DNA of 64,000 nt from Thermosporothrix hazakensis. GTDB taxonomy: Bacteria; Chloroflexota; Ktedonobacteria; Ktedonobacterales; Ktedonobacteraceae. The stretch is from positions 99,706-163,705 of the forward strand of contig NZ_QKUF01000014.1 in assembly GCF_003253565.1 (NCBI RefSeq). The letters run 5' to 3'. Below the pieces are notes generated by a model. The model made no database searches. It was not told the origin of the DNA and was given only the letters and a program-made list of their open reading frames with translations. Numbering within the stretch: position 1 is the first letter of the stretch; each line of letters starts with the position of its first letter. The position numbers and the translations under genes were made by a program. Positions 51,216 through 59,903 of this stretch are shown here, piece after piece.

Positions 51216-51235
51216 GGGGGATAAGAAGATCCCCC
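51216..51235 (-). terminator. Hairpin directly after the response regulator gene
   Basis: GGGGGAT (51216-51222) pairs with ATCCCCC (51229-51235) around 6 nt, four bases after the stop codon. Only a short TGCTTTC follows, so it may terminate weakly and leave some read-through into the next gene. Confidence 0.6.
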
Positions 51236-51239
51236 GGTT

Positions 51240-51938
51240 TCACGGCTCGATGGTGATGGGAGCCGTAAAGGTGTAACCAACGCCCGGAACCGTCATAATA
51301 AACTGGGGGCTGTTGGGTGCGGGTTCAACCTTCTGGCGTAAATGTCGGATATGGGTTTTCACCAGGCCGGAATCTCCGGCATCGTCATAGCCCCAGATCC
51401 GCTCGATAATCATATCGGTGGTGAGTACCTGCCCTGTATGACTGATTAACAGGTGAAGTAAGCGGCTTTCGGTCGGTGTCAGGCGGATTTTCACCCCATC
51501 TCGTGTGACCTCATGCCGCATCGCGTCCAGGGTAAAAGGGCCGACCGTGATGGTGGATGATCCCGTTACCCCACGTACCGTATTGGCCCGCCGCATCAGC
51601 GCCTTGATCCTGGCAAGCAACTGGCGGGGGCTGAACGGCTTTCGTAAATAGTCATCGGCCCCGAGTTCCAGACCGCGAACTTCATCGTCTTCTCTATCAT
51701 GAGCTGTCAGGATGAGGACCATGGAGTTTGTTTCCATCCTCATCTGACGGCAAACTTCAAAACCATCGAGTTTGGGCATCTGGATATCCAGGATTACGAG
51801 GTCAGGGAGCGTTTCACGCCAGCGCTTGATGGCCTGTTCTCCGTCGAACGCCCGCACCACGTCGTATCCATGCCCCTTGAGCCAGTAACTCAACATATCT
51901 ACCATGTCGCGGTCATCATCCGCTACCATGATTTTCAC
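51240..51938 (-). CDS. OmpR/PhoB-family response regulator
   Basis: A 232-residue two-component regulator. The receiver domain (1-120) has the acidic pair in VADDDRD, phospho-acceptor Asp51 in VILDIQMP, the switch Thr in ILTAHD and the conserved Lys in DDYLRKPF. The winged-helix DNA-binding domain (about 130-230) shows RLTPTESRLLHLLISHTGQVLTTDMIIERIWG and VKTHIRHLRQKVEP in separate blocks, ending in VPGVGYTF. No histidine kinase gene is adjacent, so it is an orphan; the kinase at 5.8 kb is one possible partner. The direct repeats just downstream suggest control of the GGDEF-like gene. Confidence 0.94.
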   Translation of the reverse strand: MKIMVADDDRDMVDMLSYWLKGHGYDVVRAFDGEQAIKRWRETLPDLVILDIQMPKLDGFEVCRQMRMETNSMVLILTAHDREDDEVRGLELGADDYLRKPFSPRQLLARIKALMRRANTVRGVTGSSTITVGPFTLDAMRHEVTRDGVKIRLTPTESRLLHLLISHTGQVLTTDMIIERIWGYDDAGDSGLVKTHIRHLRQKVEPAPNSPQFIMTVPGVGYTFTAPITIEP

Positions 51939-52198
51939 GTATGAGCTCCTCCTACATTACAGTCCTACATTACAAAGCAAGGATGTACTGATGTAGTCCT
52001 TACAAAAAATGCGGATAATTCCTGATATTCTCTGCTAACCCTAACGGGATAAAGGGATACCGGTAACATAATGATACAATTTGGTCCAGAAATATTCACG
52101 ATAAATAGGCTATATTTCCCGTTTTTGTTCTTGCAGGAGAGGGGGAGATTGCAATGCAGGTTGAGTGGCGGAGCGAGATGGACCCCGCCACTTCCAAA
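51939..52198. other. Spacer with a hairpin after the MFS gene
   Basis: AGTGGCGG (52164-52171) pairs perfectly with CCGCCACT (52185-52192) just after the stop of the leftward MFS gene. There is no T-run. Nothing else is evident. Confidence 0.45.
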
Positions 52199-53488
52199 CT
52201 ACTCTATGACCGGGCGAGCGCGTACCAGCAGGAAGAGCAGTGAGAGGAACACGCAGGCAACGCCAGCGACGCTGAGGGTGAGCGGTGCGCCAAAGAGCTG
52301 CGCCATCCAGCCTGCGCAGAGATTGCCGAATGGCGCCAGGCCCGAGGTAATCAGGATCCACAGGCTGAGCACACGCGCTCGCATTTCCTGCGGCACCATT
52401 GTCTGAATGGTGGTGTTGGTCATGGTCGATGATATGACGGTGCAGGTGCCAAGCAGCACAAGCAGTGCCAGCGATAGTGACAGGTTTTGTGAGAGCGCAA
52501 ACACCAGGCTGGTGACGCCTCCGATGCTGGACACGATGATCAGCACCCGCAGCCCGTTACGCATGCGCGAGGTCAGCGAAACAAGCGTGATTGAACCAAG
52601 CAATGCACCAATACCGGTTGCTGAATTGAGGAGGCCCAGACCGTTCGCTCCACTGTGAAAGATTGAGTCCGCGAATACCGGAAGTAGTGTGCTGAACGGG
52701 TAAACAAGGAATGCCACTACGAATTGCACGCCAAGCAGGGCCATCAGGGATGGGCGGGAGCGCACATACTGCAATCCCTCGCCCAGGCTCTGGAACAGGC
52801 TTTGTCCTTTGGGGCGCTGGATGTTCTGCTCACTTCTGGGACGAATCAGGAGTAAAGGAATGATAATAGCCAGGTAACTGAGACTGTTTAAAAAGTAAGA
52901 GCCAGCCACACCGACAGCGCCGACCAGAATGCCACCGATGGCGGGACCGATCACACGGGAAAGATTGAACTGCATCGATTGAAGCGCGATACCCTGGCGC
53001 AGCATGCTTGGCGGCGTAATATCCGAGGTGAAAGCCTGCCATGCAGGAAAGCTGACCGTGCTGACCAATCCAATCAGAAAGGCAACTGTGATAATATGCC
53101 AGACCGTAATCAAATGTAAGAATGAGACAATACTGAGAAAAAGAGTAAGCAGCATATAGGTTGCTTGCGTGCAGATCAGGATATGCCGGCGTTTGAAGCG
53201 ATCCGCGATCACCCCGCCAATCGGAGAAAGAACCAGGTTGGGTACGGTGGAGGCGAAGGCGACCAAACCGAGGAGAAATGGGGAGTTTGTCAATCGCAAC
53301 ACCTGCCAGCCTTCACCGATGCTTTGAACCCAGAAACCAATGCTGGAAATGAACGCGCCCCCCCAGAAAGTGGCAAAATGGGCGTCGGTCAAGGGACGTA
53401 ATGAGGACGGAAGTACCGGTCCTTTTGAGCGCTTTGTAATACTGTTGAGTCCATTTGGCGCTTGTATACGTGTTGGAGGAGAAGCCAT
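52199..53488 (-). CDS. Major facilitator superfamily exporter (MFS_3 type)
   Basis: A 429-residue transporter with about 12 membrane spans. FATFWGGAFISSIGFWVQSIGEGW opens the first span, and the loop 2-3 motif reads GGVIADRFKRRHILI. LGLVAFASTVPNLVLSPIGG and MQFNLSRVIGPAIGGILVG are typical of the MFS_3 group that includes the enterobactin exporter EntS and macrolide exporters. Start 53488 (MASPPTRIQ) has GTGAGG upstream; the longer frame to 53626 is unlikely. The substrate is unknown. It is transcribed alone. Confidence 0.88.
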   Translation of the reverse strand: MASPPTRIQAPNGLNSITKRSKGPVLPSSLRPLTDAHFATFWGGAFISSIGFWVQSIGEGWQVLRLTNSPFLLGLVAFASTVPNLVLSPIGGVIADRFKRRHILICTQATYMLLTLFLSIVSFLHLITVWHIITVAFLIGLVSTVSFPAWQAFTSDITPPSMLRQGIALQSMQFNLSRVIGPAIGGILVGAVGVAGSYFLNSLSYLAIIIPLLLIRPRSEQNIQRPKGQSLFQSLGEGLQYVRSRPSLMALLGVQFVVAFLVYPFSTLLPVFADSIFHSGANGLGLLNSATGIGALLGSITLVSLTSRMRNGLRVLIIVSSIGGVTSLVFALSQNLSLSLALLVLLGTCTVISSTMTNTTIQTMVPQEMRARVLSLWILITSGLAPFGNLCAGWMAQLFGAPLTLSVAGVACVFLSLLFLLVRARPVIE

Positions 53489-54087
53489 GAGAACCTCACT
53501 AAGAACTAAAACAGGGAACCTACGAAGACAGCATGAAGGAATAAAGTCAGTTATTACTCTAGTTGGTTCTCGGGCATATGACAATGTACAAATCCTCCTG
53601 TAAAAAAGGAAGTGTAATGTGTACAATTACCAGCCAGGCGAGAGAAGGCTGTAAAGAATCACCCACTTTTCCTACCTTTTTGTCTTGAATGAAACAAGAT
53701 GATATGATGCCTGCAAAGTTGTCTTCTGTCAGAACCGCAAGTGCATTCTGACAATGGCAAGGCATGACCAGCGTTTTGCTGCTGCTTCTTGCGCCGTGAA
53801 AAGAAGGTTGCTGTCATCTGAGCGCTTGAGCATCAGGAAAGGCTTTGGTGATGTAATGGGAGAACGGGTTCGAGCATGAATCCTGTGATAAAGAGATGCA
53901 AATACCGTCTGCTCTAGATTGTCATATACGACAGACATCCTCAAATAATCCCGCAAAAAGAAGCCGCAGACAGGCGGTGGGAATAGAGACTGCACAAAAT
54001 CCCGGTGGCTGGTTCGTTCTACATACATTGTCTTCTTGTGGACGATGTAGGTTCTATGTGTAAGGCAGGAATAGGGTGTGAGGGAGG
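53489..54087. other. Divergent spacer between the MFS exporter and the FHA gene
   Basis: About 600 bp without a convincing gene. TGTCAGAA (53727-53734) and TTCTGACA (53746-53753) form an inverted repeat with an 11-bp centre. The left arm is itself part of an 11-bp palindrome, TTCTGTCAGAA (53724-53734). This could be a regulator site for either gene. Confidence 0.5.
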
Positions 54088-55446
54088 ATGGAGACAAGTA
54101 TTGTAGGATTCCCCATCTGGTTTTATGGCGGTTTTTTTGGTGGTTTTGCCTGCTGTACACTGGCTATTCTGGGAACCTCGTTACATACTGTCTTGCGGAA
54201 ACGAGGAACTCTCAGGCAGTTGGTCGGTGTTATCGGCGTATGCCTTGTTGTCGGTGGCCTGCTTGTACCGGCAAAGGTCTGGTTTGATATGTGCTTTGAA
54301 GATGGTGGTGTGGTTTCTCAGACCGAAAAAGGGGTCGTGCTAGTCTACATGCTTGTGATGGGCTGGTTGGTGCCGCTTGGTGGCGCGCTGGCCTATTGTC
54401 TCTGGACTGCCCCTCGCGCACCGCGCAAAGAAGAGCGTTTATCACAGCCATCTGAGGCAACTGGCAAGTATTTTCCCCCACGGAAACAGCCTGGTGTCCC
54501 TGTCCCTTTTGTGTATGGCGAGGAGATTCCCTGGGGTTGGCTGGAGTACCGTAGCGGTAACTTTCAGGGACAGCGCCTTGCACTGAAACGGGCAATTATG
54601 ACTATCGGGCGTGATGAGGATAATGATATCTGGCTGGATGATGAGCTTGCCTCACGCCATCATGCCGAAATTGCCTGGGTTCAGGGAACCGTCTATCTCA
54701 CCGATTGCGAAAGCCTCAATGGGGTGCTGCTGAATGGACGACGGGTGCGCGGCTATGCTCAACTAGAATCAAATGATGTGCTGGAAGTTGGTGAGCATCG
54801 TTTCACTTTCTCGCTTGCTGAACAGAAGGACATGCCGTTGCTGGACGTTGATCCATTGGCCCATCATCGCTGGCTCTCCTCTGATGATCTGGCAATGGAT
54901 GATGATAGAACCAGCGAGAAAAGCCGAGTGCTTCCGCCTACAAGGCCGCTCGGACAGAATGAGAAGCTGGCAAGCGGTGTCACTGAGGAATGGAAAGAGA
55001 CGGCTGAGCTACAGCAGGCCGCGCCTTTGCCGCTGACTGAGACCGCTTGCGCGGTGATGGTGATTCAAGAGGGCAGTATGGCGGGCAGCAGCTTTCTGAT
55101 TGATCGCTCGTTGATTACACTCGGGCGAGGCATTGAGAGCGATATTGTGATTAATGATAGCTCTATTTCGAGACGGCATCTTCAGTTCTTGCGACAGGCC
55201 GACGGAGACTATGTACAGGATATTGGCAGTCGCAATGGCACAAAGGTGAACGATGAGCCGTTGATGATGCCGCGCCGTTTGCAGGAAGGCGATATTGTCA
55301 TTATTGGTAACCTGAAGATGGCCTATCTTTCCGCTTCTGCTGCTCGAACGTCATCGCTACGCCAGATCATTACGCCGCGCCCGTTTGCGGCACCCATCAG
55401 CGGCATTGGTCCTTCTCCTATCAAGTTGCCTAGCAGACAGAAATAG
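54088..55446 (+). CDS. Membrane protein with two FHA domains
   Basis: A 452-residue protein with three membrane spans at its start (about 8-30, 43-62 and 82-106), then a cytoplasmic part with two forkhead-associated domains. FHA 1 (about 160-240) has IGRDEDNDIWLDD and ASRHHAEI. FHA 2 (about 330-405) has LGRGIESDIVIND, ISRRHLQF and GSRNGTKVND. FHA domains bind phosphothreonine, so this is a likely membrane reader of Ser/Thr kinase signals, for example from the PASTA kinase at 13.6 kb. The ribosome binding site GAGGGAGG is unusually close to the ATG. It is convergent with the MBL gene, 7 bp away. Confidence 0.88.
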   Translation: METSIVGFPIWFYGGFFGGFACCTLAILGTSLHTVLRKRGTLRQLVGVIGVCLVVGGLLVPAKVWFDMCFEDGGVVSQTEKGVVLVYMLVMGWLVPLGGALAYCLWTAPRAPRKEERLSQPSEATGKYFPPRKQPGVPVPFVYGEEIPWGWLEYRSGNFQGQRLALKRAIMTIGRDEDNDIWLDDELASRHHAEIAWVQGTVYLTDCESLNGVLLNGRRVRGYAQLESNDVLEVGEHRFTFSLAEQKDMPLLDVDPLAHHRWLSSDDLAMDDDRTSEKSRVLPPTRPLGQNEKLASGVTEEWKETAELQQAAPLPLTETACAVMVIQEGSMAGSSFLIDRSLITLGRGIESDIVINDSSISRRHLQFLRQADGDYVQDIGSRNGTKVNDEPLMMPRRLQEGDIVIIGNLKMAYLSASAARTSSLRQIITPRPFAAPISGIGPSPIKLPSRQK

Positions 55447-55453
55447 GGCAAGT

Positions 55454-56197
55454 CTACCATTGGATCTCGGTGTGCTGAAGGGGATGCATGGCCAGAATGG
55501 GCCGTCCGTGTCCGGGATAGAGATAGCGCACCGGGAGCTCACGAAGCACCTGAAACGTTTCGTAGAGGCGCTGGCGATTGGCCCCGACATGCAACAGCGG
55601 ACCATGACCTTCAACAGTTGAGATGGTATCACCGCAGAGCAGCTCAAGCGTGAAGGGATTGTACAGGCAGATGCTTTCGGGGGTATGCCCCGGGCTGGCA
55701 ATAACGCGCCAGTCCGGATGCTCGGGAAGCCCACTCACATCGTCAAGCCAGAGCTCAACCCAGTGCAGATGGGCGCTATAGCTTGGAGGAAGTAGATCAA
55801 CGTGGGGTGCGGCATGACTGAGCAGCTTTTCTGCCATATGGCTGAAGTACGGGAAAATGCTTCCTCGCTCTTCTTGTGCCAGCGTGCGGATGATGGCTGA
55901 GGCTGCTACCGGAGCCTGGCAATAACGCCGTAACAGAGACAGTCCGGCAAGGTGAGGCTCGTGCAGATGCGTGAGCACGATCAGGTCAATATCGGAGACC
56001 GACCGCTTGAGAAAACGCTGTATATAGGTCAATAGCAGGCGTACAGAGGTATCTGAGCCAGGATCAACAACGATCAATTTTCCATCATCAAGCAGGAATG
56101 TATTGGCAACAGAATAACGGTCGGTGATCGTGTGAACCTGACGGGGGCGACGTTCCGTTTCTTCAGTTTCTACTGGATGAACCGTTGCGGTAGCCAT
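55454..56197 (-). CDS. Metallo-beta-lactamase-fold protein with an altered metal motif
   Basis: A 247-residue MBL-fold hydrolase-like protein, closest in pattern to glyoxalase II-type members: VANTFLLDDGKLIVVDPGSD, ASPGHTPESICLY, LLCGDTI and YLYPGHGRP. The usual HxHxDH metal motif reads HLHEPH, with Pro in place of the Asp that binds the second metal and acts in catalysis. It may use one metal only, or be inactive. I cannot name a substrate. The 293 bp upstream (56198-56490) separate it from the divergent KAS III gene and show no clear element except a TATACT at 56434. Confidence 0.85.
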   Translation of the reverse strand: MATATVHPVETEETERRPRQVHTITDRYSVANTFLLDDGKLIVVDPGSDTSVRLLLTYIQRFLKRSVSDIDLIVLTHLHEPHLAGLSLLRRYCQAPVAASAIIRTLAQEERGSIFPYFSHMAEKLLSHAAPHVDLLPPSYSAHLHWVELWLDDVSGLPEHPDWRVIASPGHTPESICLYNPFTLELLCGDTISTVEGHGPLLHVGANRQRLYETFQVLRELPVRYLYPGHGRPILAMHPLQHTEIQW

Positions 56198-56490
56198 TAT
56201 GCTCTTCTTCTCCGGCTGAATCTGATGTAGGCACCTCTCATGTATCGATCGTGCATCTATATAGTAGCATTTTCGGTCAAGAAGGGGAAAGCAAGGGGTC
56301 CGGATGCGAAAACGCGGTTCAGCAGTATAGCGCGAATGGGGGAGATGCAGGAGGGAAACAGAAAGAGCGAGTGCGGATCAGTAAGTAGCCATTCTTGCGT
56401 TTTTTGGGATGCTCAGAGACAAATGAGATGTGCTATACTTAGCGTACAGTATGTTCTATTCCATCCTCATTATGGAGGTTTTTTTTAAGA

Positions 56491-57756
56491 ATGACTTCTA
56501 CCCCTTCAGGTCAATGGCCTGCGTATACGTATATCGTGCCACAGATCTACACTCGGGCGAAAGTGCGCCTCATCGGGTTGGGGAGTTACGCGCCTAAAGG
56601 CATTATCACAAATGATTTTTTTGCTTACATTTCAACCCAGTTAGGTGATCCCCGCAAAGCGGCAGACCTGGAGCGAGTGACCGGGCTCAAGACCCGACAT
56701 GTACGTGTCAGCACGCTGGATCTGTGTAAAAGGATGGCTGGCGAAGATGCACCCGGTTTGATCTATCCGTCAGATGGTTCCCAGGACGAGACTCTGACCG
56801 ATATGGCTGTGATCGCGGCTCAACGTGCTCTGGCAAGCGCGGGCTTGCAGGCAAGCGATATCGATACGGTTATTGGTGCTTCCTCCTCGGATAATGATGC
56901 CTTCCCCACCATTGCTGGTCTGGTACAGCACCGCCTGGGCATTCCCACGATCAGAGCTACAATGCTGCGAGGCGCCTGTGCCTGTCAGACAGAAGCATTT
57001 CAGATGTGCTGTGAAGTGCTGAAGGCCGGTTCTGCAAAGCGCGTCCTGCTCATTACCTCAGAAGGACTGCTGCCGAATATCATGCATGTCCTGGATTGGA
57101 AGACAAGCTCCCTCTTTGGTGAAGGCGCGGCTGCTTATATTTTGGAAGCGGTGGAAGCGGGCGAGACGGAAAATTATGAGACGTTTGCTATCAATGGCTC
57201 CGATGCCGGACAAGCGAGCTCCCTTTACTACCAGACACCGTTGCGTAAAGATAGTATTGAGATGGCCGAAGTTGACCTGAAGATTCAGCAACTCTTTAAG
57301 GAAGGGCGCGGAAAAGAACTCAGCGTTCTACTCTCTCAGTATCATGTCGGCTATACCAAGATGAACGGTAAAGAGGTGTTCCGCGAGGCCCCACGCGCGA
57401 TGGCCGAAAGCACCGATGCGCTGTTGCGTCATTCCGGTCTGTCCTATGATGACATCAGCCATATTGTGCCGCATCAGGCCAACTCACGCATGACGCGCCG
57501 CCTGGGTGAGCTGTTGATCAATGACTATGGCTGGCCGCAAAATACTATGGAGAAGCTGGCCCATAACTTCAGCTACTACGGCAACCTGTCCAATGCCAGC
57601 ATTGGCACTGCCCTTGTCGAGCTCTTAAAGGCTGAGAAACTGAAGCCCGGACAGTGGCTCGCGCTACCGGCGGTTGGTGGCGGGATGAACTATGGCTGCT
57701 GGCTTTTACAGTATCACGGGTTGAAGAATGTGGATGCGGCGATAGAGACCGAGTAG
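56491..57756 (+). CDS. Beta-ketoacyl synthase III-like condensing enzyme
   Basis: A 421-residue thiolase-fold enzyme, longer than FabH (about 320). The catalytic Cys lies in RGACACQTEAF (Cys163 or Cys165), His328 in VPHQANSRM and Asn365 in YYGNLSNASIG, so the Cys-His-Asn triad is complete. AAVYGA-type GEGAAAYILEA and IGASSSDNDAFP also fit. An extra segment around residues 240-300 distinguishes it from FabH. It probably condenses or transfers an acyl group in a secondary or lipid pathway. GGAGG with 12-bp spacing and a T8 run precede the ATG. No acyl carrier gene is next to it. Confidence 0.82.
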   Translation: MTSTPSGQWPAYTYIVPQIYTRAKVRLIGLGSYAPKGIITNDFFAYISTQLGDPRKAADLERVTGLKTRHVRVSTLDLCKRMAGEDAPGLIYPSDGSQDETLTDMAVIAAQRALASAGLQASDIDTVIGASSSDNDAFPTIAGLVQHRLGIPTIRATMLRGACACQTEAFQMCCEVLKAGSAKRVLLITSEGLLPNIMHVLDWKTSSLFGEGAAAYILEAVEAGETENYETFAINGSDAGQASSLYYQTPLRKDSIEMAEVDLKIQQLFKEGRGKELSVLLSQYHVGYTKMNGKEVFREAPRAMAESTDALLRHSGLSYDDISHIVPHQANSRMTRRLGELLINDYGWPQNTMEKLAHNFSYYGNLSNASIGTALVELLKAEKLKPGQWLALPAVGGGMNYGCWLLQYHGLKNVDAAIETE

Positions 57757-57768
57757 GGAAAACGTCAA

Positions 57769-57812
57769 GAAAAAAGGGTGGTTTGTTTTGTAGAACCACC
57801 CGTTGTTTTTTT
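57769..57812. terminator. Bidirectional terminator between the KAS III and GNAT genes
   Basis: GGGTGGTT (57776-57783) pairs perfectly with AACCACCC (57794-57801). TTTTTTT follows on the plus strand and TTTTTT on the minus strand. Confidence 0.93.
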
Positions 57813-57829
57813 GGAGCGTCCAGAAAGGC

Positions 57830-58738
57830 TTAGAAAAGACCTTTCTCATAGACAAAGAAGAGGTTATCGTTTTCCTCGAAGCTGGCTCCAGTGTAGCCCA
57901 CGCCAGAGAATGCGTCGCGCATAAAGACCTGATCGGGCAGGTAGACACGCACGCGATCCATCTCCTGTGTAATGGCATGATGAAGCAGCTCATAAGCCAG
58001 TAAGCTGACCGGCTCAATTGAGGTGCCATCGATGTAGCCAAGCGAGATATGTGTACCATAGTAGTTGTTGGGAGGACAAACGTCAAAAATGGCAAGGCCG
58101 TCCAGCTTCTCCCAGCGCCTGGTGAGATAGATCTGTTGCTCTTTGATTTTCTCTTCAAGGAATACAGCTGTGATCGGGATAGCGCGGAACCGGTGGAAAT
58201 AGAGTCCGGCCATGATTGGAAAGACATTGGAGGCATTGAGGAACGAGATAATGTCATCCAGATCCTCTATCGTTGCCGGGCGGGGCCGGTCTTTGGCCGA
58301 GATCTTCTGTAGCTTGTCCAGTGCCGGAACGGTGCTGAAAGGCAGGAAGCCTGCTACCTTGCGAAAACCACCGGCTTCGGCCAGCTCCAGAGAGCGCTGA
58401 TTCTCATGCGAGATTGCCATGCGAATATATTGAGCTCCTCGGCGCATGGCCTCCAGCAGCGCGGCCTCATTCATGCGTCGGGCCAGGCCCTGACGTCTAT
58501 AGGTTGGATCAACGCGCAGGCCCTCAAGCCAGGCATCGGTAGGGGTGAGCATCTCCATATGGAGAATACCTGCCGGGCGGTCGTCAACTGTGACGACGAC
58601 AAGCTGTCCCGCCGGATTGTTCAACCATTCATCCCAGACTTCTTCAATATAGTCACCGTCTTCCCATGTATGGGCACAGAAGGCCAGGACGATATCTCGG
58701 TCCTCGGGCCGTGCGGGTCGAGTCTCGATTTGAGGCAT
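57830..58738 (-). CDS. Double-domain GNAT N-acetyltransferase
   Basis: A 302-residue protein with two GNAT-type folds. The first (1-140) has the acetyl-CoA loop LRVDPTYRRQGLARRMNEAAL after a typical strand (AGILHMEML). The second (150-302) is more divergent and lacks a clear RxxGxG/A loop, so it may only shape the acceptor site. The acceptor is unknown. Start 58738 (MPQIETRPA) follows AAGGAG; the longer frame to 58876 is not protein-like. Confidence 0.85.
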   Translation of the reverse strand: MPQIETRPARPEDRDIVLAFCAHTWEDGDYIEEVWDEWLNNPAGQLVVVTVDDRPAGILHMEMLTPTDAWLEGLRVDPTYRRQGLARRMNEAALLEAMRRGAQYIRMAISHENQRSLELAEAGGFRKVAGFLPFSTVPALDKLQKISAKDRPRPATIEDLDDIISFLNASNVFPIMAGLYFHRFRAIPITAVFLEEKIKEQQIYLTRRWEKLDGLAIFDVCPPNNYYGTHISLGYIDGTSIEPVSLLAYELLHHAITQEMDRVRVYLPDQVFMRDAFSGVGYTGASFEENDNLFFVYEKGLF

Positions 58739-59200
58739 GCAAGAATACTCCTTCATAAAAGTATAAAATAGAAAATTTCTGATTTTGCCATATGGCAGAT
58801 TGGCACCCGTGAGATGGGGAACTGCCCTTTCTCTTCCATCACATGCTGGCAGGGCAGGAGGAATAGAGGCTACCACAGCAAATTGTACAATGCTTGCTTG
58901 CTGAAGCGCTACTGTAAGAATATCTTCTTATTTGTCCTTGTTATACAACAAATGGGAGGATGCTATTTATGCCTCCGTTGACGGAGCCTGTAAGAGGAAG
59001 CAGGCCTGTCTCTCTTTCAAATGGAGCACGGAACAAAGGAAAGATCTCCCCCAAATTGGGGGGAGGAAGGGTTGACAGGAGCCTGACCTGATAGTAATAT
59101 AATGACTGGTAAGTCACAGAATAGAACTGGTAGTCATATAGTGAGCATAAGGTCAGAAAACTACCCGGGAGGGCAGCCAGCCTCGGCTGAAGAAGAAAAT
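58739..59200. other. Regulatory spacer upstream of the TetR-MFS operon
   Basis: No gene. CTCCGT/ACGGAG (58973-58986) is a tight palindrome. CCCCC (59048-59052) and GGGGG (59058-59062) flank AAATT just before the -35. The promoter and operator follow at 59072-59116, and then a leader of about 95 nt. Confidence 0.6.
59072..59116 (+). promoter_or_regulatory. Strong promoter with an operator over the transcript start
   Basis: TTGACA (59072-59077), exactly 17 bp, then TAATAT (59095-59100). The palindrome TGACT-GGTA-AGTCA (59103-59116) covers the predicted start near 59107. A second, partial copy, ACTGGTAGTCA, lies at 59126-59136. This fits autorepression by the TetR-family protein encoded next. 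Confidence 0.75.
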
Positions 59201-59851
59201 ATGCAGACGATGCAGTCGCATTGTTCATTACGAGAGAAACAGAGACAGGAGAGAGAGCAGCTTATTCTGAAAGCGGCAGAAGAGATACTGCTTGAGAAGG
59301 GGTACTATGAGACCTCAATGGATGAGATTGCTGCACGGGTGGGAATAGCGAAGGGGACTATTTACCACCATTTCCCGAGCAAAGAAGAACTGGTTGCGGC
59401 TCTGATTACCTGGAATATTGAGGCTGCTTTGCGTGAGGTAGAGGCTGTTGTTGCTGCCGACCTGACCCCAAGCGAGAAGCTTGATCGGCTTATCGAGCAT
59501 GTGTTTACTGGCATCTATAGTAAGCGAGCTCGGCTTTTGTCATCCATCTACAATGGAGTCGATATCAAGCGAGTTTTCCAGGAAAAAGAGCACGGTATAA
59601 AAGAGAAAATGGATACATTATGCCGATATACCGTTGAGATTCTGGAAGAGGGGAAACGGGTTGGTGAGTTCGAAACATCGATCTCGACGCAGGCGATGAT
59701 GTATGCATTTTTCTCGCTCTTTTCTATACGCCGCTATGACGCTATTTTGCTTGGCGGAAAGGAAGTGCCGCATCGCGAGCTCTTTCGCCAGCTTCGACAC
59801 ATCTTTTTACAGGGCATTACAAGAAAACAAGAACCAAGTGACAAAGAATAA
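59201..59851 (+). CDS. TetR-family transcriptional regulator
   Basis: A 216-residue TetR repressor. The HTH is clear: ILKAAEEILLEKGYYETSMDEIA leads into RVGIAKGTIYHHFPSKEEL. The rest is a helical ligand-binding domain (TPSEKLDRLIEHVFTGI). The ORF is open from ATG 59102, but that codon lies upstream of the predicted transcript start, so ATG 59201 (or GTG 59141) must be the real start. The gene is followed after 52 bp by a drug-type MFS gene, the standard repressor-pump arrangement. Confidence 0.92.
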   Translation: MQTMQSHCSLREKQRQEREQLILKAAEEILLEKGYYETSMDEIAARVGIAKGTIYHHFPSKEELVAALITWNIEAALREVEAVVAADLTPSEKLDRLIEHVFTGIYSKRARLLSSIYNGVDIKRVFQEKEHGIKEKMDTLCRYTVEILEEGKRVGEFETSISTQAMMYAFFSLFSIRRYDAILLGGKEVPHRELFRQLRHIFLQGITRKQEPSDKE

Positions 59852-59903
59852 GTAGCAATGTGGTTGTTTTGTTTGAAACAGTAGAGAAGGTGGAACAAAT
59901 TCT

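Noticed and set aside
53729..54160. A 143-codon leftward ORF between the MFS and FHA genes
   Set aside because: It overlaps the FHA start, contains the inverted repeat and has no recognisable domain or ribosome binding site.
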